From an uncultured Pseudomonas sp. (GTDB lineage: Bacteria > Pseudomonadota > Gammaproteobacteria > Pseudomonadales > Pseudomonadaceae), in NCBI RefSeq assembly GCF_946885955.1, contig NZ_CAMPHI010000003.1, positions 1-64,000 of the forward strand: a DNA stretch of 64,000 nt, in the 5' to 3' direction. A program made the position numbers and the translations under genes. Shown here one piece after another: positions 16,887 through 27,132 of this stretch (position 1 is its first letter; every line of letters starts with the position of its first letter). The notes under the pieces were generated by a model. That model was not told the DNA's origin. It was given only the letters and a program-made list of their open reading frames with translations, and searched no databases.

Positions 16887-17968
16887 TGCAGGCCGATGTA
16901 GTGATCCTTGGCGCCGGCCCCGCTGGCGCCATCGCTGCGCTCAATCTGGCCGCGCATTGCCGGGTGTTGTTGCTGGACCGGCTGCCCGAGCCGGCCCAGC
17001 GCATCGGCGAGTCGCTGCCGCCCGCGGCGCGACGCTTACTCGTCGATATGGGCCTCTGGCAGGCATTCGTCGCCCAGGGCCATGCGCCCTGTTACGGCAA
17101 CCGTTCGATCTGGAATGGCGAGCTGGTCGAACAGGACTTCTTGCGCGACCCGGACGGCCATGGCTGGCACCTGGACCGCGCCCGTTTCGAAAGCTGGCTG
17201 CGGGCAGAAGCCCTGGCCCGTGGCGCGGCGCTGCTGGCGCCTGCCACCCTGCTCTCGGTCACCAGAATCGAAGGCGGTTGGCAGCTGCTGGTACAAACCG
17301 CCAGCGGACCCGTTCAAGTGCAAGCACGCGTGCTGATCGATGCCGGCGGTCGCGCCTCGACGTTGGGTAAAAAACTCGGCGCTCGGCGCAAACGTCAGGA
17401 CAAATTGGTGTGCGCCTGGCTGTATGGCCATGACCAGGGCGAAACGCCCGTCGATGGCCTGTCGCATATCGAGGCCGCCGAACACGGCTGGTGGTACAGC
17501 GCGGCGCTGCCCGGCAAGCGCCGCGTGTTGGCCTTCCACACCGACGCCGACCTGCCGCCCGCAAGGAACTTCAAGATTGATGGCTGGCTGGCCAACGCCG
17601 CCTGGCAAGCACCAGCGCTCGCCGCATTGCTGGATCGCAGCGGATTTACTGCCGAAGGCCCAGTGCAGGTCGCGGCCGCCCACAGCAGCGAACTGCAACC
17701 GGCGGCCGGTGACGCCTGGTTGGCGGTGGGCGACGCGGCGCTCGGCTTCGACCCGCTGTCCTCCCAGGGCATATTCAACGCCCTGTACACCGGCCTGGCC
17801 GGCGCCGAGGCCGGCTACCGTCACCTGTGTGGCGAAACCGCAGTCATCGCCGACTACCGTCGGCAACTGGCCGATATCGCCCAGGCCTACCGCGATCACT
17901 TGAAGCTTTATTACCGCGAGGAAAGGCGCTGGCCGAACGCGCCGTTCTGGCAACGCAGGCAGGGCTGA
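16886..17968 (+). CDS. LodB-like FAD-dependent maturation enzyme
   Basis: A 360-residue flavoprotein of the geranylgeranyl-reductase/tryptophan-halogenase-like group. It has an N-terminal FAD motif ADVVILGAGPAGAIAALNLA (GxGxxG at 9-14), a RIGESLPP segment, and the second FAD motif WLAVGDAALGFDPLSSQGI. LodB proteins are required in known systems for post-translational formation of the quinone cofactor in LodA. The overlapping start (TGATG) with the oxidase fits a dedicated maturation partner. No other gene follows in the operon. Confidence 0.86.
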   Translation: MQADVVILGAGPAGAIAALNLAAHCRVLLLDRLPEPAQRIGESLPPAARRLLVDMGLWQAFVAQGHAPCYGNRSIWNGELVEQDFLRDPDGHGWHLDRARFESWLRAEALARGAALLAPATLLSVTRIEGGWQLLVQTASGPVQVQARVLIDAGGRASTLGKKLGARRKRQDKLVCAWLYGHDQGETPVDGLSHIEAAEHGWWYSAALPGKRRVLAFHTDADLPPARNFKIDGWLANAAWQAPALAALLDRSGFTAEGPVQVAAAHSSELQPAAGDAWLAVGDAALGFDPLSSQGIFNALYTGLAGAEAGYRHLCGETAVIADYRRQLADIAQAYRDHLKLYYREERRWPNAPFWQRRQG

Positions 17969-18064
17969 GGTGTATCTCGAACTCCCTGCGTGAGCAGCGC
18001 GCGTAATGCCTGTAGGGCGCCCTCTTCCGAGTGAATTCGTAAGACCCGTACCGGGTTTACACAG

Positions 18065-19204
18065 CTAGCTCAACCCGGCCAGCCTTCTCAGCCGCTCTAT
18101 GTCCATCGTCGGTTCGCTATTACATAGCGCTGCGGCCAGGCGCATCAGCACCTGTTCGCGACGTACCTGGGCCTGAGGCAATAGATAGGCCGCGCCGATC
18201 AATTCGCGCACCGCCATCGGCAGTCCCCAGCGAGCCTTCAATTCGATGGCAAAGGCTTTGGCGAAGTCATCCATGGCCTGCCCGAGGCTGTTTTCATCGA
18301 CGCTATCGCCGTTCCCGTTACCCTTTTTCGCCCACTCCTGCACCTGGTACAGCACGCACAACTCACCCATACGGTGCAGCAATGCCGCGACATGCAACGA
18401 GGCGGGTTCGAGCCCGCATTGGCGGGCCAAGTCCACGACTTGTTCGGCCAAACGCTCGGACGCCTCGAGATGAACGCGCAGCTGCGCCGCTAACACGGGG
18501 TCACTGTTTTCGCTGCTGGTTTGTCTCAACGCCAGACTGATCGCCAGATTCATGCTGGTGCGCCCGCCCAGACGCTTGAGCGCTTCGTTCAAGCCGGTGC
18601 AAGGCTTGCCGGTACTCAGATAGGCCGGGCTGTTGGCCGCGGAAATCAGATAGGCGCACAGGGCCGGATTGTGCTGCCACTCGCTGGCGAGGACTTTGAA
18701 ATCCAGGGGCACGCCTTGGCAAACCCGCTGCAATTTTTCTTTGACGTCGCCCAGTAGCGGCAAATCGAGATCGGCCGCACCAAGCCCGCGCAAATACGCA
18801 CGAAGCTCCGTTTGCACCGGCGCGTCGGCTTCACGGGACTCCGCAGGCGGCAGCAAACGCTCGAGAACGGCCAGCACCTGGGGGACCTCGAACGGCTTGG
18901 TTATATAGGCGCTGATTGCCAACGGTCTGATCGCCAATACGCTATCGCGGTCAGCACGTCCGGTAATCATTACCAGCGGCGTTTGCCGATCGCCCTTGCG
19001 AATCGTCTGCAACAGGCTGAGCCCGGAGTCGTCGGGCAGATTCCAGTCGGCCAGCACCAAGCGATACGTGTTGCTTTGCCAGGCCTGTGCCGCACTGCGC
19101 GCATTGCCGAAACAGTCGATGTGCGCGCTCGGGCGCAGGCTCAAAACCAGTTGTTTCAGCAGATCGGCTATCCACGGATCGTCATCTACGATCATTACCC
19201 GCAT
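18065..19204 (-). CDS. Response regulator with HDOD output domain
   Basis: A 379-residue protein. The receiver domain (1-120) has the acidic triad DDD (7-9), phospho-acceptor Asp53 in ADWNLPDDSG, Thr81 and Lys103 (ITKPFEV). An HDOD domain follows (about 150-340: QGVPLDFKVLASEWQHNPALCAYLISAANSP...LNEALKRLGGRTSMNLAISL). REC-HDOD proteins act in signalling, motility or biofilm control through protein-protein contacts. No histidine kinase is adjacent, so it is an orphan. An in-frame GTG two codons upstream (19210) is an alternative start; the ATG with GGGAG 5 nt before it is preferred. Confidence 0.85.
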   Translation of the reverse strand: MRVMIVDDDPWIADLLKQLVLSLRPSAHIDCFGNARSAAQAWQSNTYRLVLADWNLPDDSGLSLLQTIRKGDRQTPLVMITGRADRDSVLAIRPLAISAYITKPFEVPQVLAVLERLLPPAESREADAPVQTELRAYLRGLGAADLDLPLLGDVKEKLQRVCQGVPLDFKVLASEWQHNPALCAYLISAANSPAYLSTGKPCTGLNEALKRLGGRTSMNLAISLALRQTSSENSDPVLAAQLRVHLEASERLAEQVVDLARQCGLEPASLHVAALLHRMGELCVLYQVQEWAKKGNGNGDSVDENSLGQAMDDFAKAFAIELKARWGLPMAVRELIGAAYLLPQAQVRREQVLMRLAAALCNSEPTMDIERLRRLAGLS

Positions 19205-19283
19205 ACCCACTCCCGAAAATCTCCGAACGGCTGTGCCAGAGGATAGGTGAAATTATTCGCAGCGAACCGGCACACGACGAAAT

Positions 19284-21656
19284 TCAGAACAGCCCCAACT
19301 GACCGCCAACCAGGGTGGTGAAATCGTCCTGTACGAACGGCAGTATGGCATCGGCCACCGGCTTCAATTGGCGCACTAGATAATGGTCGTAGTCGATCGT
19401 GCTGACGCGGGTTTCCAGCGGTTCGGGGCCGGCCAGGGTGATCACGTAGCTGATCCAGCCACCGTTCTGGTATTGGCGTGGGCGACCCTGACGGTCGTTG
19501 TATTCGTCGGCCATGCGCGCCGCGCGTACATGCGGCGGCACGTTGCGCTCATAGTCGTCGAGTTTGCGCCGTAAGCGCTTGCGATAAATCAACAAGTCAT
19601 CGAGTTCGCCGGCCAGGGTGCGGCGCACGTAGTCGCGCACATAGTCTCGATAGGGCTGCTGATTGAAGATGCGCAGGTAGAGCTCGCGCTGGAATTGCTG
19701 GGCCAGCGGCGACCAGTCGCTGCGCACGGTTTCCAGGCCCTTGTAGACCATTTCCGCCGAGCCATCGGCACGCTCGACTAGCCCGGCATAGCGCTTCTTG
19801 CTGCCCTCCTCGGTGCCGCGAATGGTCGGCATCAGAAAGCGCTTGAAGTGGGTTTCGAACTGCAGTTCGAGCGCGCTGCGCAAACCGAACTCCGCCTGCA
19901 AGTGTTCGCGCCACCACTGGTTGACCCGCTGCACCAGCGCCTGGCCGATGCGTGCGGCGTCTTCCTCGCCATGGGCGCGGCCGAGCCAGACAAAGGTGGA
20001 ATCGGTGTCGCCGTAGATCACTTCATAGCCTTCGGCTTCGATCAGCTCGCGGGTCTGGCGCATGATCTGATGGCCGCGCAGGGTGATCGAGGACGCCAGG
20101 CGCGGATCGAAAAAACGGCAACCGCTGGAACCCAGCACGCCATAGAAGGCGTTCATGATGATCTTCAGCGCCTGGGACAGCGGCGCGTTGCGCTCGTGCT
20201 TGGCGGTTTCGCGGCCCTGCCAGACGCTTTCGACGATGGCCGGCAGGCAATGCCGGGTACGCGAGAAGCGCGCGCCGCGAAAGCCTGGCACCGACTGCTC
20301 ATCGTCGGGGTGACGTAAACCTTCCACCAGCCCCACCGGGTCGATCAGAAAGGTGCGGATGATCGAGGGGTACAGGCTCTTGTAGTCGAGCACCAGCACC
20401 GAGTCGTACAGGCCCGGTCGCGAGTCCATGACGAAACCGCCCGGGCTGGCCTCCGGCAAGCGCTCGCCGAGATTCGGCGCGACAAAGCCCTGGCGGTGCA
20501 TCAGCGGCATATACAGGTGGGTGAAGGCCGCGACCGAACCACCGCTGCGATCCGCGGGCAGACCGGTGACGGTGGCGCGTTCGAGCAGGAAGGTCAGCAG
20601 TTCGGTCTTGGCGAAAATCCGCGTGACCAGCTCGCAGTCCTTGAGGTTGTAGCGCGCCAGGGCGGGCTTGTCCTCGGCGAACATGCGGTCGATTTCGGCC
20701 ATGCGCTGGTAGGGGTTGTCGATGGATTTGCCTTCGCCGAGCAGGCTTTGCGCGACGTTCTCCAGGCTGAACGAGGAAAAACTCCAGGTCGCCGAGCGCA
20801 GTGACTCGATGCCATCGATCAGCAAACGGCCAGCGGCAGAAGCGAAGTAGTGGTTGCTGCGCCTGCCGTGCTCGCGCCATTGCATTTCATCCCCGCCACG
20901 GCCCAGGCGCAGTGGTATGGCCAGGCGCCGCGCATGCTCATGCAGCACGCGCAGATCGAACTGCACCAGGTTCCAGCCGATGATCGCATCCGGGTCGTGG
21001 CGTGCCAGCCACTCGTTCAGCGCCACCAGCAACTGTCCGCGGCTGTCGCAGTAGTCGAGCTGAAAATCGACTGCCGTATCCGCCTCGCTGGCACGCCCCA
21101 ACATATAGACTTGACGCTGGCCGCAGCCTTCCAGGGCAATCGAATACAACTCGCCCTGGGCATTGGTTTCGATATCCAGCGATACCAGCCTGAGCTGCGG
21201 GCGATAGCTCGACGCCGGCTTCATCTGCGCATCGAGCAGCATGCCGCCATCCGCCTTGCCAGCGAAACTCACGGGCGCGGTGATGAAACGCTCCATCAGG
21301 TAACGCTCCGGCGGGCGGATATCGGCCTCGTATACATCGACCCCGGCACCGCGCAGCAGCTTGTCGAGCTGCATCAACTGGCGATGCTGCTGGCAATACA
21401 GCCCCAGCACCGGCCGCTGCTGAAAATCGCACAGCGCCAACGGCCGCAACTCGACCCCCGGCTCGTCGCGCAATTCGTCATGCAACAGCGCCTCGGCCCG
21501 CTCGCGCTGCTGCGCCGGAATAAACGCCACCGAGGGCTGATAAGGCAAACGGATATGCCGCGGGCCGGCATCGGTCGCCAGCCAGAACTCGACCTCGGTG
21601 CCCGCGGGCGTATCACGCCAATGCCGGGTCAGGACGAACCCCTGCTGTAACTCCAC
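19284..21656 (-). CDS. polB: DNA polymerase II (family B)
   Basis: About 790 residues. The 3'-5' exonuclease motifs are LVSLDIETNAQGE (Exo I), IIGWNLVQFDLRVL (Exo II) and YNLKDCELV (Exo III). The family B polymerase motifs are DYKSLYPSIIRTF (A), KIIMNAFYGVLGS (B) and YGDTDSTFVW (C). It performs repair/translesion synthesis and in many bacteria is SOS-induced, but I see no CTG-N10-CAG LexA box upstream. Starts are uncertain: a GTG at 21656 (MELQQGFVLTRHW-like) has TGAGG 8 nt before it, while the longest frame begins with GTG at 21683. Confidence 0.92.
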   Translation of the reverse strand: MELQQGFVLTRHWRDTPAGTEVEFWLATDAGPRHIRLPYQPSVAFIPAQQRERAEALLHDELRDEPGVELRPLALCDFQQRPVLGLYCQQHRQLMQLDKLLRGAGVDVYEADIRPPERYLMERFITAPVSFAGKADGGMLLDAQMKPASSYRPQLRLVSLDIETNAQGELYSIALEGCGQRQVYMLGRASEADTAVDFQLDYCDSRGQLLVALNEWLARHDPDAIIGWNLVQFDLRVLHEHARRLAIPLRLGRGGDEMQWREHGRRSNHYFASAAGRLLIDGIESLRSATWSFSSFSLENVAQSLLGEGKSIDNPYQRMAEIDRMFAEDKPALARYNLKDCELVTRIFAKTELLTFLLERATVTGLPADRSGGSVAAFTHLYMPLMHRQGFVAPNLGERLPEASPGGFVMDSRPGLYDSVLVLDYKSLYPSIIRTFLIDPVGLVEGLRHPDDEQSVPGFRGARFSRTRHCLPAIVESVWQGRETAKHERNAPLSQALKIIMNAFYGVLGSSGCRFFDPRLASSITLRGHQIMRQTRELIEAEGYEVIYGDTDSTFVWLGRAHGEEDAARIGQALVQRVNQWWREHLQAEFGLRSALELQFETHFKRFLMPTIRGTEEGSKKRYAGLVERADGSAEMVYKGLETVRSDWSPLAQQFQRELYLRIFNQQPYRDYVRDYVRRTLAGELDDLLIYRKRLRRKLDDYERNVPPHVRAARMADEYNDRQGRPRQYQNGGWISYVITLAGPEPLETRVSTIDYDHYLVRQLKPVADAILPFVQDDFTTLVGGQLGLF

Positions 21657-21794
21657 CACCGCAACCTCAAGTATCCGTTTCACCGCGCGATTCTACGTGC
21701 CATCGGCGCGGATTGCGCGCCGCTGAACGCCTGGGCGTTAGGCGAGCGGATTCATTCGCGAAATCTTCGACAGGCTAAAGCCCAACCACAAAAA

Positions 21795-21821
21795 AGCCCC
21801 GCATCATGACGATGCGGGGCT
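21795..21821. terminator. Rho-independent terminator (deaD/polB intergenic)
   Basis: An 11-bp perfect stem AGCCCCGCATC/GATGCGGGGCT with a 5-nt loop. It is followed on the minus strand by TTTTTTG, making it a strong terminator for deaD; there is only TTT on the plus side. It separates deaD from polB, both leftward. Confidence 0.9.
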
Positions 21822-21857
21822 TTCATCAGGCAGCGGGACGGCTTGCGCCGTCAGCTG

Positions 21858-23540
21858 TCAATCTTCGCGATAGCGACGCAGCTTCAGCGGCTTGCCGCCG
21901 ACGCGGGTGTCTTTCAGCTTGCTCAGCAAACGCTCCAGACCTTCCTCCGGCAACTCGACCAGGCTGAAGCTCTCGCGCACCTGGATGCGACCGATGGCTT
22001 CACGGACCAGACCACCTTCGTTGAGGATCGCACCCAGCAGGTTCTTCGCGGCGATACCGTCGCGTGCGCCCAGCGCGGTACGGCAACGGGCACGGCCTTC
22101 GGCCAGCGGCACCGGAGCACGGCGCTCACGGCTGCCATCGCGCTCGGGACGGTCAGGGCGGTCACCGCGCTCGCTGCGCTCACGCGGACCGCTGCTACCC
22201 GGCACCAGCGGCTGGTCACGCTCGACCTCGGCCAATGTCAGCGCCTGGCCATTGGTGGCCTTGCGCAGCAGAGCGGCCGCCAGGGCACGCGGGCTGCAAC
22301 CGATATCGGCGGTCAGACGATCGAGCAGATCGCCATGGCTGGCTTCGGCGTCAGCCACCAGCGGTGCCAGGCTGTTGGTCAGCTTCTTGATGCGGGCATC
22401 CAGCACCTGCTGGGCGTTCGGCAGTTTGACTTCGCCGACTTTCTGCCCGGTGACACGTTCGATCACCTGCAGCATGCGGCGCTCGCGCGGCGTTACCAGC
22501 AACAGGGCACGACCGGTACGCCCGGCGCGGCCGGTACGGCCGATACGGTGCACATAGGATTCCGGATCGTAGGGCATGTCCACGTTCATCACGTGGGTGA
22601 TGCGCGGCACGTCGAGGCCGCGGGCGGCGACGTCGGTGGCGATAACGATGTCCAGGCGACCATCTTTCAGCGATTCGATGACCCGCTCACGCTGGTTCTG
22701 CGCGATATCGCCGTTCAAGGCCGCAGCCTTGTAGCCCTTGGCTTCCAGCGCGGCGGCCAGGTCCAGGGTGGCTTGTTTGGTGCGTACGAAACCGATCAGC
22801 GCGTCGAACTCCTCGACTTCCAGCAGACGCAGTACCGCGGCGTGCTTCTGGTCGGCGTGGACCATCAGGTGCGCCTGCTCGATGGCGGTCACGGTCTGGG
22901 TCTTGGAGGCGATCTTGATGTGCTGCGGGTTGCGCAGGTGCTTCTCGGCGATGGCGCGGATCGAGTGCGGCAGGGTCGCGGAGAAAAGCACGCTCTGACG
23001 GCTTTCCGGCATGGCTTCGAAGATCACTTCGAGGTCGTCCATAAAGCCCAGCTTGAGCATTTCGTCGGCTTCGTCGAGGACCAGGTATTGAATGGTCGAC
23101 AGGACTTTCTCGTCGCGACGCAGGTGGTCGACCAGACGACCCGGCGTGGCCACGATGACCTGGGCGCCCTGGCGGATGGCCTTCAGCTGCGGGCCCATGG
23201 GTGCGCCACCGTAGACGGCGACGACATTCAGGCCGGGCATTTGCTTGGAATAGGTTTCGAACGCGGTGGCCACCTGCAGGGCCAGTTCGCGGGTCGGCGC
23301 GAGGATCAGCGCCTGCGGCTCACGCTTGCTCGGATCGATTTTCGACAACAGCGGCAAGGCGAAGGCGGCGGTTTTACCGGTACCGGTTTGCGCCTGGCCG
23401 ATCATGTCCTGGCCGGCGAGGATCACCGGAATCGCCTGCGCCTGGATAGGCGATGGCTCTTCGTAACCGACAGCGGTCAGTGCAGCGAGGATATTGGGGT
23501 GAAGTCCGAGCGCGGCGAAGCCGCCGATTTCCTGGGTCAT
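21858..23540 (-). CDS. deaD: DEAD-box RNA helicase DeaD/CsdA
   Basis: A 560-residue protein with all DEAD-box motifs: the Q motif (PSPIQAQAIPVIL), I AQTGTGKT, Ia PTRELALQ, II VLDEADEML, III FSATLP, V ATDVAARGLD and VI HRIGRTGRAGR. The C-terminal extension has an Arg/Asp/Glu-rich linker (about 430-460) and a DbpA-type RNA-binding domain (IGRIQVRESFSLVELPEEG). DeaD/CsdA unwinds structured RNA during ribosome assembly and cold adaptation. The start at 23540 has TGAGG 7 nt upstream. A long leader precedes the gene, as in cold-inducible deaD genes. Confidence 0.92.
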   Translation of the reverse strand: MTQEIGGFAALGLHPNILAALTAVGYEEPSPIQAQAIPVILAGQDMIGQAQTGTGKTAAFALPLLSKIDPSKREPQALILAPTRELALQVATAFETYSKQMPGLNVVAVYGGAPMGPQLKAIRQGAQVIVATPGRLVDHLRRDEKVLSTIQYLVLDEADEMLKLGFMDDLEVIFEAMPESRQSVLFSATLPHSIRAIAEKHLRNPQHIKIASKTQTVTAIEQAHLMVHADQKHAAVLRLLEVEEFDALIGFVRTKQATLDLAAALEAKGYKAAALNGDIAQNQRERVIESLKDGRLDIVIATDVAARGLDVPRITHVMNVDMPYDPESYVHRIGRTGRAGRTGRALLLVTPRERRMLQVIERVTGQKVGEVKLPNAQQVLDARIKKLTNSLAPLVADAEASHGDLLDRLTADIGCSPRALAAALLRKATNGQALTLAEVERDQPLVPGSSGPRERSERGDRPDRPERDGSRERRAPVPLAEGRARCRTALGARDGIAAKNLLGAILNEGGLVREAIGRIQVRESFSLVELPEEGLERLLSKLKDTRVGGKPLKLRRYRED

Positions 23541-23762
23541 GGGTCTGCCTCAAGTGCATCCGCAAAGACCCATGTTCCAAAGCTGCGCATGCCGTGTAAG
23601 ACTCTGAAGTCACCCTGGCAGCTCTGTCGGCGGGGATTTGCGAAAACGTAGTGGTAAATGAATCGTTAAGGGTAGTCCGCTGAGCGGACCGGCTGCCGAA
23701 GTTAGCCTTCGGGCGATTTGCGCTTCCTGAACGTGGCCAAGAATTGACCGGCGCGCACTATA
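23541..23762 (-). promoter_or_regulatory. Long 5' leader of deaD with candidate -10 element
   Basis: A minus-strand TATAGT at 23757-23762 is a reasonable -10 box with a weak -35, giving a leader of about 210 nt before deaD. The leader contains a hairpin around 23672-23690 (AGTCCGCTGAGCGGAC). Long structured leaders are usual for cold-responsive deaD/csdA mRNAs. The promoter call is by eye. Confidence 0.4.
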
Positions 23763-23928
23763 CCGGAAAAGCTGATTCATGTGTCGGTTATTCCCACAAT
23801 AAAAGTGTTCGCACCGCTGGACGGTCGGTTGTCGGGTGCTTTGGTACCTCTGCCCAATGCCTTGGACAAGCCGGAGCCGAACCGCTATACCGGTTCACGT
23901 GCTTTTTCTTTCGCCCGAGGATTTCGTC

Positions 23929-24720
23929 ATGTACCCAAGCAGCGACGCTCGTGTAAGCAGTGAAAAACGTGGTCATGTCATGCTTATAGGGCTCGATCGC
24001 ACGGCCAAGCGCAATGCCTTCGATCTGCAGTTGCTCAATGCGTTCTGCCTGGCCTACGGCGAGTACGAGCGTGACGACGACGCCAGGGTGGCGCTGGTGT
24101 TCGCCCACGGCGAGCATTTCACCGCGGGCCTCGATCTGGCCAACGTCGCCGCGAGCTTCGCCGCCGGCTGGAATATTCCCGAAGGCGGCTGCGATCCCTG
24201 GGGCGTGTTCGGCGGGCCGCGGGTCAGCAAGCCGGTGCTGGTCGCGGCCCAGGGTTACTGCTTCACCATCGGCATTGAGCTGATGCTCGCCTCGGACATC
24301 AACCTGTGCGCCAGCAATACCCGTTTCGCGCAAATGGAGGTGCAGCGCGGGATTTTCCCGTTCGGCGGCGCCACCCTGCGCATGCACCAGAGCGCCGGCT
24401 GGGGCAATGCGATGCGCTGGCTGCTCACCGGCGACGAGTTTGATGCCCACGAAGCCTATCGCCTGGGCTTGGTGCAGGAAGTGGTGGCCAGCGAAGACTT
24501 GATGCCCAGGGCGTTGTGGCTGGCAGAGCGGGTCGCCGCCCAGGCCCCGCTCGGCGTGCGGGCGACCCTGGCCTCTGCGCGCCAGGCGGTCGCCCGGGGC
24601 GCTACCGCGGCCGCCGCCGACCTGCACCCGACCGTCGTACGTCTGATGGCCAGCGAGGACGCCCAGGAAGGCGTGCGTGCCATGCTGGAGCGTCGGCCAG
24701 GCGCTTTCCAGGGGCGCTAG
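23929..24720 (+). CDS. Enoyl-CoA hydratase/isomerase (crotonase) family protein
   Basis: A 263-residue crotonase-fold protein. HGEHFTAGLDLANV is the first oxyanion-hole segment, AAQGYCFTIGIELMLASDI the second oxyanion hole with a Glu at the catalytic position, and FAQMEVQRGIFPFGG holds the second acidic residue. It should act on an acyl-CoA; the substrate is unknown. ATG 23929 has CGAGG 8 nt upstream. The coding region ends in CTAG, whose four bases contain the stop codons of both this gene and the convergent gene. Confidence 0.82.
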   Translation: MYPSSDARVSSEKRGHVMLIGLDRTAKRNAFDLQLLNAFCLAYGEYERDDDARVALVFAHGEHFTAGLDLANVAASFAAGWNIPEGGCDPWGVFGGPRVSKPVLVAAQGYCFTIGIELMLASDINLCASNTRFAQMEVQRGIFPFGGATLRMHQSAGWGNAMRWLLTGDEFDAHEAYRLGLVQEVVASEDLMPRALWLAERVAAQAPLGVRATLASARQAVARGATAAAADLHPTVVRLMASEDAQEGVRAMLERRPGAFQGR

Positions 24721-25490
24721 GTGGCCGGACGCAGAGCCTTGATCAACGGCAACAAGGAATAGCCCAAGCGCGGCGCCAGCTGTTCATCACGACACTGCAG
24801 CCGTTCCAGGTCCGGGGTCTGGTCGAGGTCGGCGGGCACCAACAGCACGACATTGCCCTCCTTCACCGGGCACTCCCAGTAATGCCGATGGTAGAGCCCG
24901 CGCAACAGGGGCGCGCCCAGCGGCTTGCCATCGTTGCCGGCCCATTGGTTGATGATCAGCCAACCGCCGGGATTCAGTTGCTTCTGACAATCCTGCAGGA
25001 ACCCCCAAGCCAGATGGCCGCTGGCCGGACCGTGATCGGTATAGAGGTCGACGAACAGCAGATCGGTTTTCTCGGCGCTGCCCAGCAACTCCAGAGCGTC
25101 GCCGATGCGAAGGGTCAGACGCGGATCGTCGGCCAGGCCCATATGCTGCATGGCCAGACGCGGCACGTCGGGCCGCAGTTCGATGACTTCAACGTCATCC
25201 AAGGACAGGAACTTCAGGCAGGCCTGGGTCAGGTTGCCGGCGCCCAGGCCGAGAAACAGTGCGCTTTCGGGCGCGTCATGGCACAGCGCGCCGAGCAGCA
25301 TGGCGCGGGTGTAGTCGTACTCCAGCCAACTCGGATCGGCCATGAAGACACAGCTCTGCTCGATCGACTCGCCGAATTCGAGAAAGCGGTAAGCACCCAT
25401 CTCGACCACCTGAATCACGCCGAAGGCATCGCGCACTTCGGCGATCAACACTGGTTCAGGCATCTGATCCACCGGGGGTAAACCTGGCAT
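24717..25490 (-). CDS. Spermidine-synthase-like methyltransferase-fold protein
   Basis: A 257-residue protein. A short beta-rich N-terminus precedes a Rossmann domain with ALFLGLGAGNLTQACLKFL (motif I), DDVEVIELRPDVPRLA (acidic strand-2 residue) and DLLFVDLYTDHG (motif II). This is the polyamine aminopropyltransferase fold, but characterised SpeE residues cannot be verified by eye and related proteins often have unknown substrates. Start 25490 has GGAG 9 nt upstream; 28 further in-frame codons exist upstream. The stop codons of this gene and the crotonase share CTAG at 24717-24720. Confidence 0.75.
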   Translation of the reverse strand: MPGLPPVDQMPEPVLIAEVRDAFGVIQVVEMGAYRFLEFGESIEQSCVFMADPSWLEYDYTRAMLLGALCHDAPESALFLGLGAGNLTQACLKFLSLDDVEVIELRPDVPRLAMQHMGLADDPRLTLRIGDALELLGSAEKTDLLFVDLYTDHGPASGHLAWGFLQDCQKQLNPGGWLIINQWAGNDGKPLGAPLLRGLYHRHYWECPVKEGNVVLLVPADLDQTPDLERLQCRDEQLAPRLGYSLLPLIKALRPAT

Positions 25491-25613
25491 TGCGCGACTC
25501 TCCACCCTGAAGTCCCAGGCGTCGATACCCAGGCAAAGATGGCAATTGTCATTGACCCAGCCCGTCCGGGTCACGCGCTATTTGACCCCAGCGCTTATCC
25601 GCCGCCGATATAG

Positions 25614-27047
<1,434 letters not shown>

Positions 27048-27132
27048 CCGACGCGCCGCCGCATCGCATCGCCCGGGGTTTCAGCAACCCCGCGGCGACA
27101 GCGATGGTCAACCGGCCACAGCGCCTGCCCGG

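Noticed and set aside
21683..21760. LexA box upstream of polB
   Set aside because: I looked for CTG-N10-CAG in the upstream 80 bp and found none, so SOS control is not claimed.
21843..23651. 602-codon plus-strand frame over deaD
   Set aside because: Antisense shadow; low-complexity His/Gln/Gly-rich translation without domain features, while the minus frame has every DEAD-box motif.
27070..27095. GGGGTTTCAGCAACCCC hairpin after DAHP synthase
   Set aside because: Stem-loop exists but no T-tract follows, so a terminator is not supported.
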